A stretch of DNA of 7,657 nt from Crocinitomicaceae bacterium. GTDB taxonomy: Bacteria; Bacteroidota; Bacteroidia; Flavobacteriales_D; Crocinitomicaceae. The DNA is taken from positions 1 through 7,657 of the forward strand of contig JAURNA010000013.1 of the NCBI GenBank assembly GCA_030830385.1. Reading direction: 5' to 3'. Numbering within the stretch: the stretch's first letter is position 1; each line of letters begins with the position of its first letter. Positions 1 to 7,222 of this stretch are shown here, in pieces. The notes under the pieces are model-generated. The model was not told where the DNA came from. It ran no database searches and saw only the letters and a program-made list of their open reading frames with translations. The position numbers were made by a program, and so were the translations under genes.

Positions 1-905
1 CACGTTACCTTGCACGTATGCGAGTCATTCTCCAGACACAACCGCACGTTTTTGTGCTTCTCAAATAAAGGAACGAAATTCCGGTATTGTGTCTGCATTT
101 CTTTCTTGTGGTCGACGTGCGGACGGATCGGGCGATGGTACTGCGGAATCTGCCAGTCGAAGTGTTTATGCTGACGAAGTGAGGCTCGCAGGAACATTTT
201 CTGACGACCGAATTTTAGAATTTCCGAATTCAAACTGATGAGATTGACAAGTGTTCCGCCCAGTTGAACATCGTAGTAGATGTTTGTATTCGGAACATCG
301 AAGAGATTGAAAATAGAGCGGTTTGTAATCTCATGATTCCCCCTCGTTACCACCATTGGAGTAAGGCGTCCGTCGGCCGCGGTAGTTAATTCCCAATCCT
401 CGAACCATTCGACCCATTGCTTCGGTGTGTCGAACCCGGTGAAGTCACCGTTGAACAGAACGGCATGAGCCTTGAGTTTAGCCACCATTAGATTCCCTTT
501 TCTCCTTACTGCTGAACGATCTCGCGAATCACCGCCGGCAATGAACGACAGACGTTCCGTGGGAACATCCGGAGCAGTGGAAAAGTAGTACAGTCGCGAA
601 AGGCCCTCGGAATCTTTAACTCGGAAATAGTACCGGGTATTCGGCTGAAGTCCCGATAACCGAACAAAGTGATTGTTCATGTCCTTCGCTTCCACAACGC
701 GAGAAATCGGATGTTTTTGTCCAAACGATTCTGCATGGAACGCAGCTGTATCTATAAGAACAGCCTGCGAATCGCCGCTTTTCTGATGCCAGCCAATCGT
801 AGCTGAAGAAGATGCGTCGGCGTTAAACATGACGCGCATGTAGGCAACTTCGGCTTTTGTGAAAAAGGAAAAGCAGGCAACCGACACGATGGTTAGAAAT
901 TTCAT
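1..905 (-). CDS. Secreted purple-acid-phosphatase-like metallophosphoesterase, 3' end cut off
   Basis: The first 301 codons of this gene read without a stop from an ATG at 905-903 and run off the window. Residues 1-18 form a signal peptide (short basic start, hydrophobic core, TKA before EV), so the protein is probably exported. Residues about 20-112 look like the fibronectin-III/purple-acid-phosphatase N-terminal domain, ending in the typical LQPNTRYYFRV. The calcineurin-like metallophosphoesterase domain follows: GGDS (124-127), NGDF (152-155), GNHE (189-192) and QYHRP with His257 are the expected metal ligands. The last motif, usually GHxH, reads ENDSH (292-296). From memory, a D-S-H form occurs in a bacterial subgroup, so the enzyme may still be active. 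It would hydrolyse phosphate mono- or diesters; the substrate cannot be told. It lies 34 bases downstream of the carotenoid desaturase and may share its transcript. ATG is preferred to an in-frame TTG at 911 because it starts the signal peptide cleanly. Confidence 0.85.
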   Translation of the reverse strand, partial: MKFLTIVSVACFSFFTKAEVAYMRVMFNADASSSATIGWHQKSGDSQAVLIDTAAFHAESFGQKHPISRVVEAKDMNNHFVRLSGLQPNTRYYFRVKDSEGLSRLYYFSTAPDVPTERLSFIAGGDSRDRSAVRRKGNLMVAKLKAHAVLFNGDFTGFDTPKQWVEWFEDWELTTAADGRLTPMVVTRGNHEITNRSIFNLFDVPNTNIYYDVQLGGTLVNLISLNSEILKFGRQKMFLRASLRQHKHFDWQIPQYHRPIRPHVDHKKEMQTQYRNFVPLFEKHKNVRLCLENDSHTCKVT

Positions 906-939
906 GATCAATGAATTAGGTGATAAAGATAATGGAAAG

Positions 940-2424
940 TCAAGATGTGACTGAAATCAGATCATTTTCCAGGAATTCACAAGCGAGTCGGGCACTGTTA
1001 AGCGCGAGCGGTATCCCTCCTCCGGGATGGACGGAAACACCGGCGAAATATAGTCGCTGAATGTTTTTTGAAAAGTTTGGATGACGATAGAATGCTGCGT
1101 ATTTGCTGTTGGATGCATTTCCGTAGATGGAACCGGATTTGCCAGCGTATATCCGATCAATCATCGGGGGAGTGAGAACCTGTTCTACTTCAATAAGATC
1201 TTCAATAGACTCTCCTAATTCGTTCGATAATCGTTCCAGAATCCGCGTTCGTGTTTCTGCTACTTCTTTTTCCCAATCCTGACCATTATCGACCGGAGAA
1301 TTGATCATTACGAACCAATTATCACAACCGTCAGGAGCATCACCTGTTATGTATTTGCTTGTAACATTGACGTATATCGTAGGGTCATTTTGAACAGCTT
1401 GCTGCGCGAATATTGTATCAAATTCCTTTTGATAACTATCGCCGAAGAAGATGTTATGCAGATCGAGTTGGTCAAATTTCGTGCGAATTCCCCAATAGAA
1501 AACCACTGCAGAGCTGGAAAGCTCCTGATCGAGTACTTTGTGCGGAGCAAACTTGCTGTCAAGTAATCGCTCGTAGGTATAACTAACGTCCATGTTACTC
1601 ACTACGGCATCGAATGAATAGTTTCCTTTGCTCGTCTCAAGTCCGTTGCATCGATCCTGATCAAGAAGGATGTGTCGCACACGTTCCTTGAAGTGAAATT
1701 GAACACCTTTGTTTTTTGCCAGTTCATAAAGGGCATTCGTCACTTGTATCATTCCACCTGCGGGTAGAAATGGAATTTCATTCATTTCCAGATGAGAAAT
1801 CATGTTGAGCATTGCAGGAGCCCGATACGGATGACTTCCGTTGTAACTGGCAAATCGATCAAACACCTGAACCGTTTTTGGATTCCTGAAGCGTGCTTGA
1901 TTTTCAGTATGCATCGTACGGGCCAATTTGTACCAGGGCAGACGCACGAGTGCCTTGATCAGTTTCTTGCCAATCAACGATCGTTTCCTGTGAAGAGACT
2001 TTTCGATGAATAGCGGCGCAATATGGCGGTAGTTGGATTCCGCTTTTCGCAGATAGCGGGAAACGTTACGGCGGTCTTCGCCTAATTTAATGGCAATTTC
2101 TGCTGCAATATCCTCGGGATTCGTTCCCAGTTGGAGTCGAATGCCGTCTGGGAAAAAGTATCGGAATGAATTCTGGGTTTGGACAAGCGGAAATTCAAAC
2201 GGTTCTCCACAAAAATCAAAGACCTCTTCCAGGTAATTGAGTCCTGTGAGAACCGAAGGACCCCGATCGAATTGATACGGACCTAATTGAATACGATTGA
2301 TTTTCCCACCCGGGAATTCATTGGCTTCGAAGACATGAACCTCGTACCCCCGGTGAGCCAACCGAGCGGAGCATGCCAATCCGGCGACTCCTGCGCCAAT
2401 GATTCCAATTCGTGGCTTGGACAT
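940..2424 (-). CDS. crtD: CrtD-like carotenoid 3,4-desaturase (CrtI/phytoene desaturase family)
   Basis: This 494-residue FAD-dependent enzyme belongs to the CrtI/CrtD amine-oxidase-like family, and its length is normal. The N-terminal dinucleotide fold shows GAGVAG (10-15), Glu33 for the adenosine ribose, and FPGGK (37-41). The C-terminal FAD motif is LYFAGVSVHPGGGIPL (458-473). The internal segment VQVFDRFASYNGSHPYRAPA and the GPSVLTGLNYLEE region resemble, from memory, flavobacterial 1-hydroxycarotenoid 3,4-desaturases (CrtD) more than phytoene desaturase CrtI. It would add a double bond to a carotenoid in the membrane, on the route to myxol- or saproxanthin-type pigments. No crtB, crtI, crtY or crtZ is visible here, so the rest of the pathway must lie elsewhere. 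The ATG overlaps the cyclophilin stop by one base (TAATG), which suggests translational coupling. Family membership is certain; the exact desaturation step is less so, and CrtI or a CrtN-like role is the alternative. Confidence 0.85.
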   Translation of the reverse strand: MSKPRIGIIGAGVAGLACSARLAHRGYEVHVFEANEFPGGKINRIQLGPYQFDRGPSVLTGLNYLEEVFDFCGEPFEFPLVQTQNSFRYFFPDGIRLQLGTNPEDIAAEIAIKLGEDRRNVSRYLRKAESNYRHIAPLFIEKSLHRKRSLIGKKLIKALVRLPWYKLARTMHTENQARFRNPKTVQVFDRFASYNGSHPYRAPAMLNMISHLEMNEIPFLPAGGMIQVTNALYELAKNKGVQFHFKERVRHILLDQDRCNGLETSKGNYSFDAVVSNMDVSYTYERLLDSKFAPHKVLDQELSSSAVVFYWGIRTKFDQLDLHNIFFGDSYQKEFDTIFAQQAVQNDPTIYVNVTSKYITGDAPDGCDNWFVMINSPVDNGQDWEKEVAETRTRILERLSNELGESIEDLIEVEQVLTPPMIDRIYAGKSGSIYGNASNSKYAAFYRHPNFSKNIQRLYFAGVSVHPGGGIPLALNSARLACEFLENDLISVTS

Positions 2425-2876
2425 TAGTCCACGATGTTAATCGATTCGATTTCGTCTCCCTCAGTAATGTCGTCAACAACGTCTACACCTTCTACTACTT
2501 TTCCAAAACATGTGTGATTTCCATCCAGATGGGCAGTGTTGTCACGCGAATGACACACAAAAAACTGAGACCCTCCTGTATTTCTTCCCGCATGAGCCAT
2601 GGAAAGAACACCGCGATCATGGTATTGATTTCCTCCAGTTAATTCGCAGTCGATTTGGTAACCCGGTCCTCCCGTTCCCGGCATTCCCTCTGATCCGGTA
2701 CGCGAATTGGGACACCCACCCTGAATGACAAAGTTTGGAATAACACGGTGCCATTTCAACCCGTTGTAAAACCCTTCGTTGGCCAATTTAGCAAAGTTTG
2801 CCACTGTTTTTGGCGCGTCATCCGTGTATAGGTCCACGGTCATTGATCCTTTGTTTGTTCTTATAATCGCTTGCAT
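2424..2876 (-). CDS. Cyclophilin-type peptidyl-prolyl cis-trans isomerase, cytoplasmic
   Basis: This 150-residue single-domain cyclophilin catalyses cis-trans isomerisation of prolyl peptide bonds during protein folding. Visible family marks are APKTVANF (21-28), WHRVIPNFVIQGG (42-54) with catalytic Arg44 and Gln52, MAHAG (93-97), GGSQFF (101-106) and HLDGNHTCFGKV (116-127). His116 stands where human CypA has Trp121, so binding of cyclosporin should be weak. There is no signal peptide, so it acts in the cytoplasm, as E. coli PpiB does. The frame stays open to a TTG at 2894, but that TTG is part of the -7 promoter element, and the family normally begins close to the ATG chosen here (MQAIIRTNKG). 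Leader and start read AAAAAAAACGAG-ATG without a Shine-Dalgarno site. It is the first gene of the leftward unit and its stop overlaps the crtD start. Confidence 0.95.
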   Translation of the reverse strand: MQAIIRTNKGSMTVDLYTDDAPKTVANFAKLANEGFYNGLKWHRVIPNFVIQGGCPNSRTGSEGMPGTGGPGYQIDCELTGGNQYHDRGVLSMAHAGRNTGGSQFFVCHSRDNTAHLDGNHTCFGKVVEGVDVVDDITEGDEIESINIVD

Positions 2877-2891
2877 CTCGTTTTTTTTCGA

Positions 2892-2925
2892 CAAAGATAA
2901 AGGGATTGAGGGGAACGTTTACAAA
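2892..2925 (-). promoter_or_regulatory. Promoter of the cyclophilin-crtD unit
   Basis: On the minus strand TATCTTTG (2899-2892) matches the Bacteroidota -7 consensus TAnnTTTG at every fixed position. TTTG (2925-2922) fits the -33 element with a 22-base spacer, within the 17-23 range described for Flavobacterium. With the final G at -4, transcription would begin at about 2888, the first of eight A residues, leaving a leader of some 12 bases before the ATG at 2876. The assignment rests on consensus match and position only. Confidence 0.7.
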
Positions 2926-2929
2926 CGTT
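2914..2929. repeat. 16-base inverted repeat between divergent promoters, candidate operator
   Basis: The sequence AACGTTT-AC-AAACGTT has perfect 7-base arms around a 2-base centre. It can also be read as two copies of the palindrome AACGTT separated by TACA. It spans the -33 position of both divergent promoters, where a bound dimer could block or balance the leftward cyclophilin-crtD unit and the rightward bshC unit. No regulator gene is in the window, and I do not recognise the site as that of a known factor. Confidence 0.5.
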
Positions 2930-2947
2930 GGATTTATTCTACTTTTG
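2918..2947 (+). promoter_or_regulatory. Promoter of bshC, possibly giving a leaderless mRNA
   Basis: TACTTTTG (2940-2947) matches all fixed positions of the Bacteroidota -7 consensus TAnnTTTG. The upstream element is weak: TTTA (2918-2921) with an 18-base spacer, inside the inverted repeat. The G at 2947 would be at -4, which puts the predicted start of transcription on the A of the bshC ATG at 2951. Either the mRNA is leaderless or bshC is read from a promoter further upstream. Confidence 0.55.
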
Positions 2948-2950
2948 CGT

Positions 2951-4561
2951 ATGCGGAAACGAATATTCCATCGTTCGGAAACCGGACTGTTTTCCGGCCA
3001 TCAATGCAATCTGGCGGACCAGAGTGACGCGCTTCTTCCTTTTTTGAACCGGAAGTTTTCAAAAGATGCATTTGCCGATCAGATCCGGGAAAAATCTTCA
3101 CAGTTTACACCGGAAGATCGCAAACGATTGCAGACTGCTCTCAGGAAACAGTACGAAGGGATTGATTCCAACGAGGCTGTTCAGAAGAACATTGATGCTC
3201 TGAGTCGGGAGAGAACCTGGACGGTTACAACCGGGCATCAGTTGACATTGTTGTGTGGTCCGTTGTTCTTTGTTGAGAAAATCCTTGATGTCATTCGCAT
3301 GGCAGAGGAGTTGGCAAAAGCCTATCCGGACGAAACATTTGTTCCCGTTTTTTGGATGGCTTCCGAAGATCATGATTTCGAAGAAATTCAAACCATACGG
3401 ATTTTCAATCAGACGTTTTCTGCTGATTTTGCTTCAACAGGAGGTCCGGTTGGTCGGTTTAACACCGAACATATCGCTGCAATTCGTGACAGGATACTGG
3501 GATTGTTTCGAGAGGAACAGCGCGAAGAAATTGATCCGTTACTGGCCAGCTATCAGGGAACAAATCTGGCACAGGCAACGCGAAATTTTGTTGAACATCT
3601 TTTCGGTCGATTTGGGCTTGTAATTGTGGATGGGGATGATGCGGAATTGAAGTCTTCATTCGCATGTACGATGAAGCAGGAATTGGACACTTCGTTCGTT
3701 CAGAAATCGGTGGAGTCTACAAACAAAGAACTTGAAGCCATCGGAGTTTCGCCGCAGGTATTTGTGCGCGATGTCAACCTGTTCTACATCCGTGACAACA
3801 ATCGGGTCAGAATTCAGAAGAGCTCAGAAGGTTTTACTGCGGATGGAGTGAACGATTGGTCGAAGGAAGAAATGGAGCAACTTGTCGGATCTTCACCGGA
3901 ATCGGTATCTCCGAATGCATTGATGCGCCCGCTTTATCAGGAAACGGTTCTTCCAAACCTGTGCTACGTAGGTGGAGCTGGTGAATTGAATTACTGGCTG
4001 CAGCTCAAGCGAGTATTTGAAGAAGCCGGAGTGGTGTATCCGCTGATTAAGGTACGGAATTCAATTATGTGGATCGATTCTCCAACAGAGAAAAAGTTGG
4101 GGAAATTGGGGGCAGATCTGGCAGAAGCTTTCCAGGATACAGAAGAATGGAAGAAGAGTTTTCTTGCCAAGAACGCGGGTGATCAATTGGACCATTCGGG
4201 ACTTGATGCACTGCTCGAACGCTTTCGGAGAGAACTGGGAGAAGTGCTGGGAGACGATCCCGGAACCCTCAATTATCGGGAGTCAGAGGTTCGTCGTTTT
4301 GAGAAACAATTGGAAGGAATAAAAACCAAAATCGTAAGGGAAGCAAAAGCGCGTCATGACCAGAGTATGAAACATATTGAATCTGTACGCGACCGACTGT
4401 TCCCTGATGGAGGTTTACAGGAGCGTTCGGTTCACCTGCTGTCTATTTGCGCCGACGGAGGTGTTGCCCGGCGAATAAACGGTATTCACCGGTGCATCGA
4501 ACCGTTTCAGAGTGATTTGATAGCCATAGTTGAGACCGAGGAAATAAATGGAAGCAATTAG
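2951..4561 (+). CDS. bshC: Bacillithiol biosynthesis cysteine-adding enzyme BshC
   Basis: This 536-residue protein has the usual BshC length. BshC performs the last step of bacillithiol synthesis, joining cysteine to glucosaminyl-malate in the cytoplasm; bshA and bshB are not in this window. Recognisable blocks are RSETGLFSG near residues 8-16, VTTGHQLTLLCGPLFF (92-107), FVPVFWMASEDHDFEEI (130-146) in the Rossmann-like core, the block from RPLYQETVLPNLCYVGGAGE through NYWLQLK (about 325-350), and RNS near 369. A helical, probably coiled-coil segment rich in charged residues spans about 425-475, and FPDGGLQER comes near the C-terminus, as in other BshC proteins. An upstream in-frame TTG at 2906 is rejected because it lies before the -7 element and the ATG already gives the normal distance to the SETG block. 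The receptor-like gene follows after 24 bases with no promoter seen between them, so the two are probably co-transcribed. Confidence 0.95.
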   Translation: MRKRIFHRSETGLFSGHQCNLADQSDALLPFLNRKFSKDAFADQIREKSSQFTPEDRKRLQTALRKQYEGIDSNEAVQKNIDALSRERTWTVTTGHQLTLLCGPLFFVEKILDVIRMAEELAKAYPDETFVPVFWMASEDHDFEEIQTIRIFNQTFSADFASTGGPVGRFNTEHIAAIRDRILGLFREEQREEIDPLLASYQGTNLAQATRNFVEHLFGRFGLVIVDGDDAELKSSFACTMKQELDTSFVQKSVESTNKELEAIGVSPQVFVRDVNLFYIRDNNRVRIQKSSEGFTADGVNDWSKEEMEQLVGSSPESVSPNALMRPLYQETVLPNLCYVGGAGELNYWLQLKRVFEEAGVVYPLIKVRNSIMWIDSPTEKKLGKLGADLAEAFQDTEEWKKSFLAKNAGDQLDHSGLDALLERFRRELGEVLGDDPGTLNYRESEVRRFEKQLEGIKTKIVREAKARHDQSMKHIESVRDRLFPDGGLQERSVHLLSICADGGVARRINGIHRCIEPFQSDLIAIVETEEINGSN

Positions 4562-4585
4562 CGTTTGATAGCTAGTTTGAGAGGA

Positions 4586-7222
4586 ATGCAGCGATTACTG
4601 TTATGTGTGTTATTGATAGTGGGGGTTCATGCCCGGGGACAAGTCCTTGTGAAAGGCTTCTGCACCGACAAGCGCGGCAAGGCCATGGTGGGAGTGGAAG
4701 TTTATTCACTCGATGCCACACCCAGAACGGTGTATTCCGATCAGGAAGGTCGCTTCGAACTCGTTTATCGCGGATTCCCTGACTCCGTGGAAATTTCATT
4801 CAATAGCCTGGAAACCGAAATCATCCGAAAAGTGGAGATCGAAAAAAATGAAACGGACATCGGAAGAGTTACGTTTCCATTTCAAGTTGAAGACGGTGGT
4901 CAGGTGACGTACAAAATTGATCCGCCGGATGATCTTCCTTCCATTCCTTTTGATGATCTTCAGAATATCCCCAATCCGAGCGTAGGGCGATATTTGGCTC
5001 TTACGGCAGGGGGAGTGACCTCGAATAATGAATTAACAACCAATTACAACGTTCGAGGTGGAAACTACGACGAGAACCTCGTTTACGTAAATGGTTTTTT
5101 GGTATACCGTCCGTTCTTGACGCGATCCGGGCAGCAAGAAGGAATGAGTTTTATTCATTCGGCACTCGTGCAATCCATTCGTTTTTCGGGTGGAGGATTC
5201 GACGCGAGGTACGGCGATAAACTCTCTTCCGTTTTGGACATTACCTACAAAACTCCCACATCCTTCAACGGGTCACTCATGGCCTCTCGGCTCGGTGTGG
5301 AATCCCATGTTGAACAGCGCGTGAATCCACGGTTTAGTTATGTGGCCGGCGCACGATACCGCTCGAATGGATATCTTCTGAATGCACTCCCGGCAAAAGG
5401 AGCGTACAATCCGGTTTTCTGGGATGGACAAGTATTGACGGAGTATGCGATTACAGAAAACCTGATTTGGTCAAATTTGGTTCACTTTTCATCCAATAAC
5501 TTCCGGTTCATTCCGCAAACACAGCGAACGGATTTTGGCACGGCAAACGAGGCTTATTCCTTCGTTATTTATTTCGAAGGTCAGGAGCAAACCCGTTTCC
5601 GAACGATGATGGGAGGAACCTCCCTGAAATGGAAAGCATCGAAAAAGACCCAGTTGGATTTTTATGCAACAGCCTTCAATACAGACGAGCGCGAATATTT
5701 TGACATAGAAGGACAGTATTTCATCAATGAATTGGAAACAGACCCTTCGAAGGAAGAATTCGGGGATTCCATTTCCGTTGTAGGCGTAGGAACGTTTCTG
5801 GATCATGCAAGAAATCGTCTCAATGCAACCATTTTTAACATATATCACCATGGAGAACATGTTTTCCGCGAAAATTTCAAGGATGATGAGCGTCTTCAAT
5901 TCCGAAAAAATACCCTGACATGGGGCGTGAATGCGCAGATGGATGATTTTTCCGATCGATTGAGCGAATGGAGCATGGTAGACTCCGCCGGCTACTCCGT
6001 TCCGCAGAACACCCCGGATAAAGTGGTACTATTCGAAACGATCAAAGGAGACCTTGCGCTTCAGTCGCAGCGATATACATCCTTTTTTCAGCTCAATTCA
6101 ACCTGGTCGAACAACAAGAAAGATACACTCGTTCAAATCGAGAAAAAGTACAAAAACAGGTACAAGAAAAAGTACACGCGGGTTTTTACCGATACCATTC
6201 GTCAGTCTCCGTCTCGCTGGACTTTTACCGTTGGAACACGTGCCGGGTATACGACGGTGAACCGGGAGCTGTTCATTACCCCTCGTACGGCAGTAACGTT
6301 CTCTCCGCGTGCATACATGGTCAGGGACTCTTCCGTAGTTCGCAGAAACGTACTGTTCCGATTGGCAACAGGATTGTATTATCAACCTCCATTTTACCGG
6401 GAACTCAGAACATTTGATGGTCAATTGAGAACGAACATTCGAGCGCAAAAATCCGCGCATTTTGTTCTTGGTTCCGACGTGTATTTCGACATGTGGAGCA
6501 GGGAAGTACCCTTCAAGTTTACAGCAGAGGCATTTTACAAGTATATGTGGGACGTCAATCCATACGAAATTGAAAATGTTCGAACGCGTTATTATGCACA
6601 CAATGATGCCGTAGCCTATGCGTGCGGGTTGGATTTAAATGTCAATGGCCAGTTTGTAGAGGGAGTTGAATCCTTCTTCAAACTCGGTTTTTTATCGACG
6701 CGGGAGGACATCCTGAACGATTCGTATTGGGAGTTCTACAACGAAGCCGGAGAACGAATTATTTTTGGTTACAGTGAAGACCAGCAAGTAGTTGATAGTG
6801 CTGAGGTTTTTCCGGGATACATCCCAAGACCAACCGATCAGTGGGTGAATTTCGGTGCACTCATTCAGGACCGAATGCCAAATTACGAGAGCTTTACCGC
6901 TCAGGTTGGGATTCAGTTTGGGTCACCACTTCCATACGGTCCGCCTGATTTTGAGCGCTACAAGGATACGCTTCGTTTGCGTTCATACTTCCGCGTCGAC
7001 CTGGGGATGTCATATGATTTCCTGTACAAGGATCGTGGAAAGGACAACTTCTGGTCGAGAAACTTTGAGGATGCTTTGCTTTCGTTTGAAGTGTTCAACC
7101 TTTTGGGAGTAAACAATGTCCTGTCCAAACAATGGGTGCAGGATGTACAAGGAAAGTATTACTCCATCCCCAATTACCTTACCCAAAGGCGTTTCAATCT
7201 GAAGTTGATTCTTCGTTTTTAG
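4586..7222 (+). CDS. TonB-dependent-receptor-like outer-membrane protein with CarboxypepD-regulatory and plug domains
   Basis: This 878-residue protein begins with a signal peptide (MQRLLLCVLLIVGVHARG, cleavage likely before Gln19). A CarboxypepD_reg-like beta-sandwich follows (about 20-90: VLVKGFCTDKRGKAMVGVEV, then YSDQEGRFEL). The plug domain spans about 112-215, with NYNVRGGNYDENLVYVNGF starting near 153 and FDARYGDKLSSVLDI closing it. The rest alternates short aromatic-rich strands, as in a 22-strand outer-membrane barrel, and ends LKLILRF with the terminal Phe expected for BAM-dependent insertion. No TonB box is obvious and no SusD partner follows, so it is not a standard SusC glycan importer; the ligand is unknown. 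This plug sequence resembles, from memory, a conserved Bacteroidota subfamily. The ATG is preferred to an in-frame TTG at 4565 because it begins the signal peptide. GAGAGGA lies directly before it, too close for a good ribosome site. It is probably read together with bshC. Confidence 0.88.
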   Translation: MQRLLLCVLLIVGVHARGQVLVKGFCTDKRGKAMVGVEVYSLDATPRTVYSDQEGRFELVYRGFPDSVEISFNSLETEIIRKVEIEKNETDIGRVTFPFQVEDGGQVTYKIDPPDDLPSIPFDDLQNIPNPSVGRYLALTAGGVTSNNELTTNYNVRGGNYDENLVYVNGFLVYRPFLTRSGQQEGMSFIHSALVQSIRFSGGGFDARYGDKLSSVLDITYKTPTSFNGSLMASRLGVESHVEQRVNPRFSYVAGARYRSNGYLLNALPAKGAYNPVFWDGQVLTEYAITENLIWSNLVHFSSNNFRFIPQTQRTDFGTANEAYSFVIYFEGQEQTRFRTMMGGTSLKWKASKKTQLDFYATAFNTDEREYFDIEGQYFINELETDPSKEEFGDSISVVGVGTFLDHARNRLNATIFNIYHHGEHVFRENFKDDERLQFRKNTLTWGVNAQMDDFSDRLSEWSMVDSAGYSVPQNTPDKVVLFETIKGDLALQSQRYTSFFQLNSTWSNNKKDTLVQIEKKYKNRYKKKYTRVFTDTIRQSPSRWTFTVGTRAGYTTVNRELFITPRTAVTFSPRAYMVRDSSVVRRNVLFRLATGLYYQPPFYRELRTFDGQLRTNIRAQKSAHFVLGSDVYFDMWSREVPFKFTAEAFYKYMWDVNPYEIENVRTRYYAHNDAVAYACGLDLNVNGQFVEGVESFFKLGFLSTREDILNDSYWEFYNEAGERIIFGYSEDQQVVDSAEVFPGYIPRPTDQWVNFGALIQDRMPNYESFTAQVGIQFGSPLPYGPPDFERYKDTLRLRSYFRVDLGMSYDFLYKDRGKDNFWSRNFEDALLSFEVFNLLGVNNVLSKQWVQDVQGKYYSIPNYLTQRRFNLKLILRF
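6141..6176 (+). repeat. Short in-frame direct repeat encoding a lysine/tyrosine-rich stretch
   Basis: AGAAAAAGTACA occurs at 6141-6152 and again at 6165-6176, 24 bases (eight codons) apart, with a related GGTACA between them. In the receptor-like protein it encodes EKKYKNRYKKKYTR near residues 519-532, a strongly basic patch between predicted strands. It may be a small tandem duplication in a loop or turn; which side of the membrane it faces cannot be decided from sequence alone. Confidence 0.5.

Noticed and set aside
924..931. TATCTTTA on the minus strand upstream of the metallophosphoesterase as a -7 promoter element
   Set aside because: It differs from TAnnTTTG at the final G and has no clear -33 partner; read-through from crtD across 34 bases is simpler.
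2877..2894. Upstream TTG start for the cyclophilin, adding six residues (MSKKNE)
   Set aside because: The TTG is part of the TATCTTTG promoter element and would precede the predicted transcript start; the ATG at 2876 fits the family start.
2906..2950. TTG start 45 bases upstream of the bshC ATG
   Set aside because: It lies before the -7 element and across the inverted repeat, and the extra residues do not resemble BshC.
4565..4585. TTG start for the receptor-like gene seven codons upstream
   Set aside because: It would put MIASLRG ahead of a good signal peptide; the ATG at 4586 is the more natural start.
6098..6601. Long minus-strand open frame inside the receptor-like gene
   Set aside because: It lies wholly within a well-supported coding sequence on the other strand and has no family resemblance or plausible start signal; the same holds for the minus-strand frame at 5489-5899 and for 7010-7411, which runs from the receptor-like gene into the gap.
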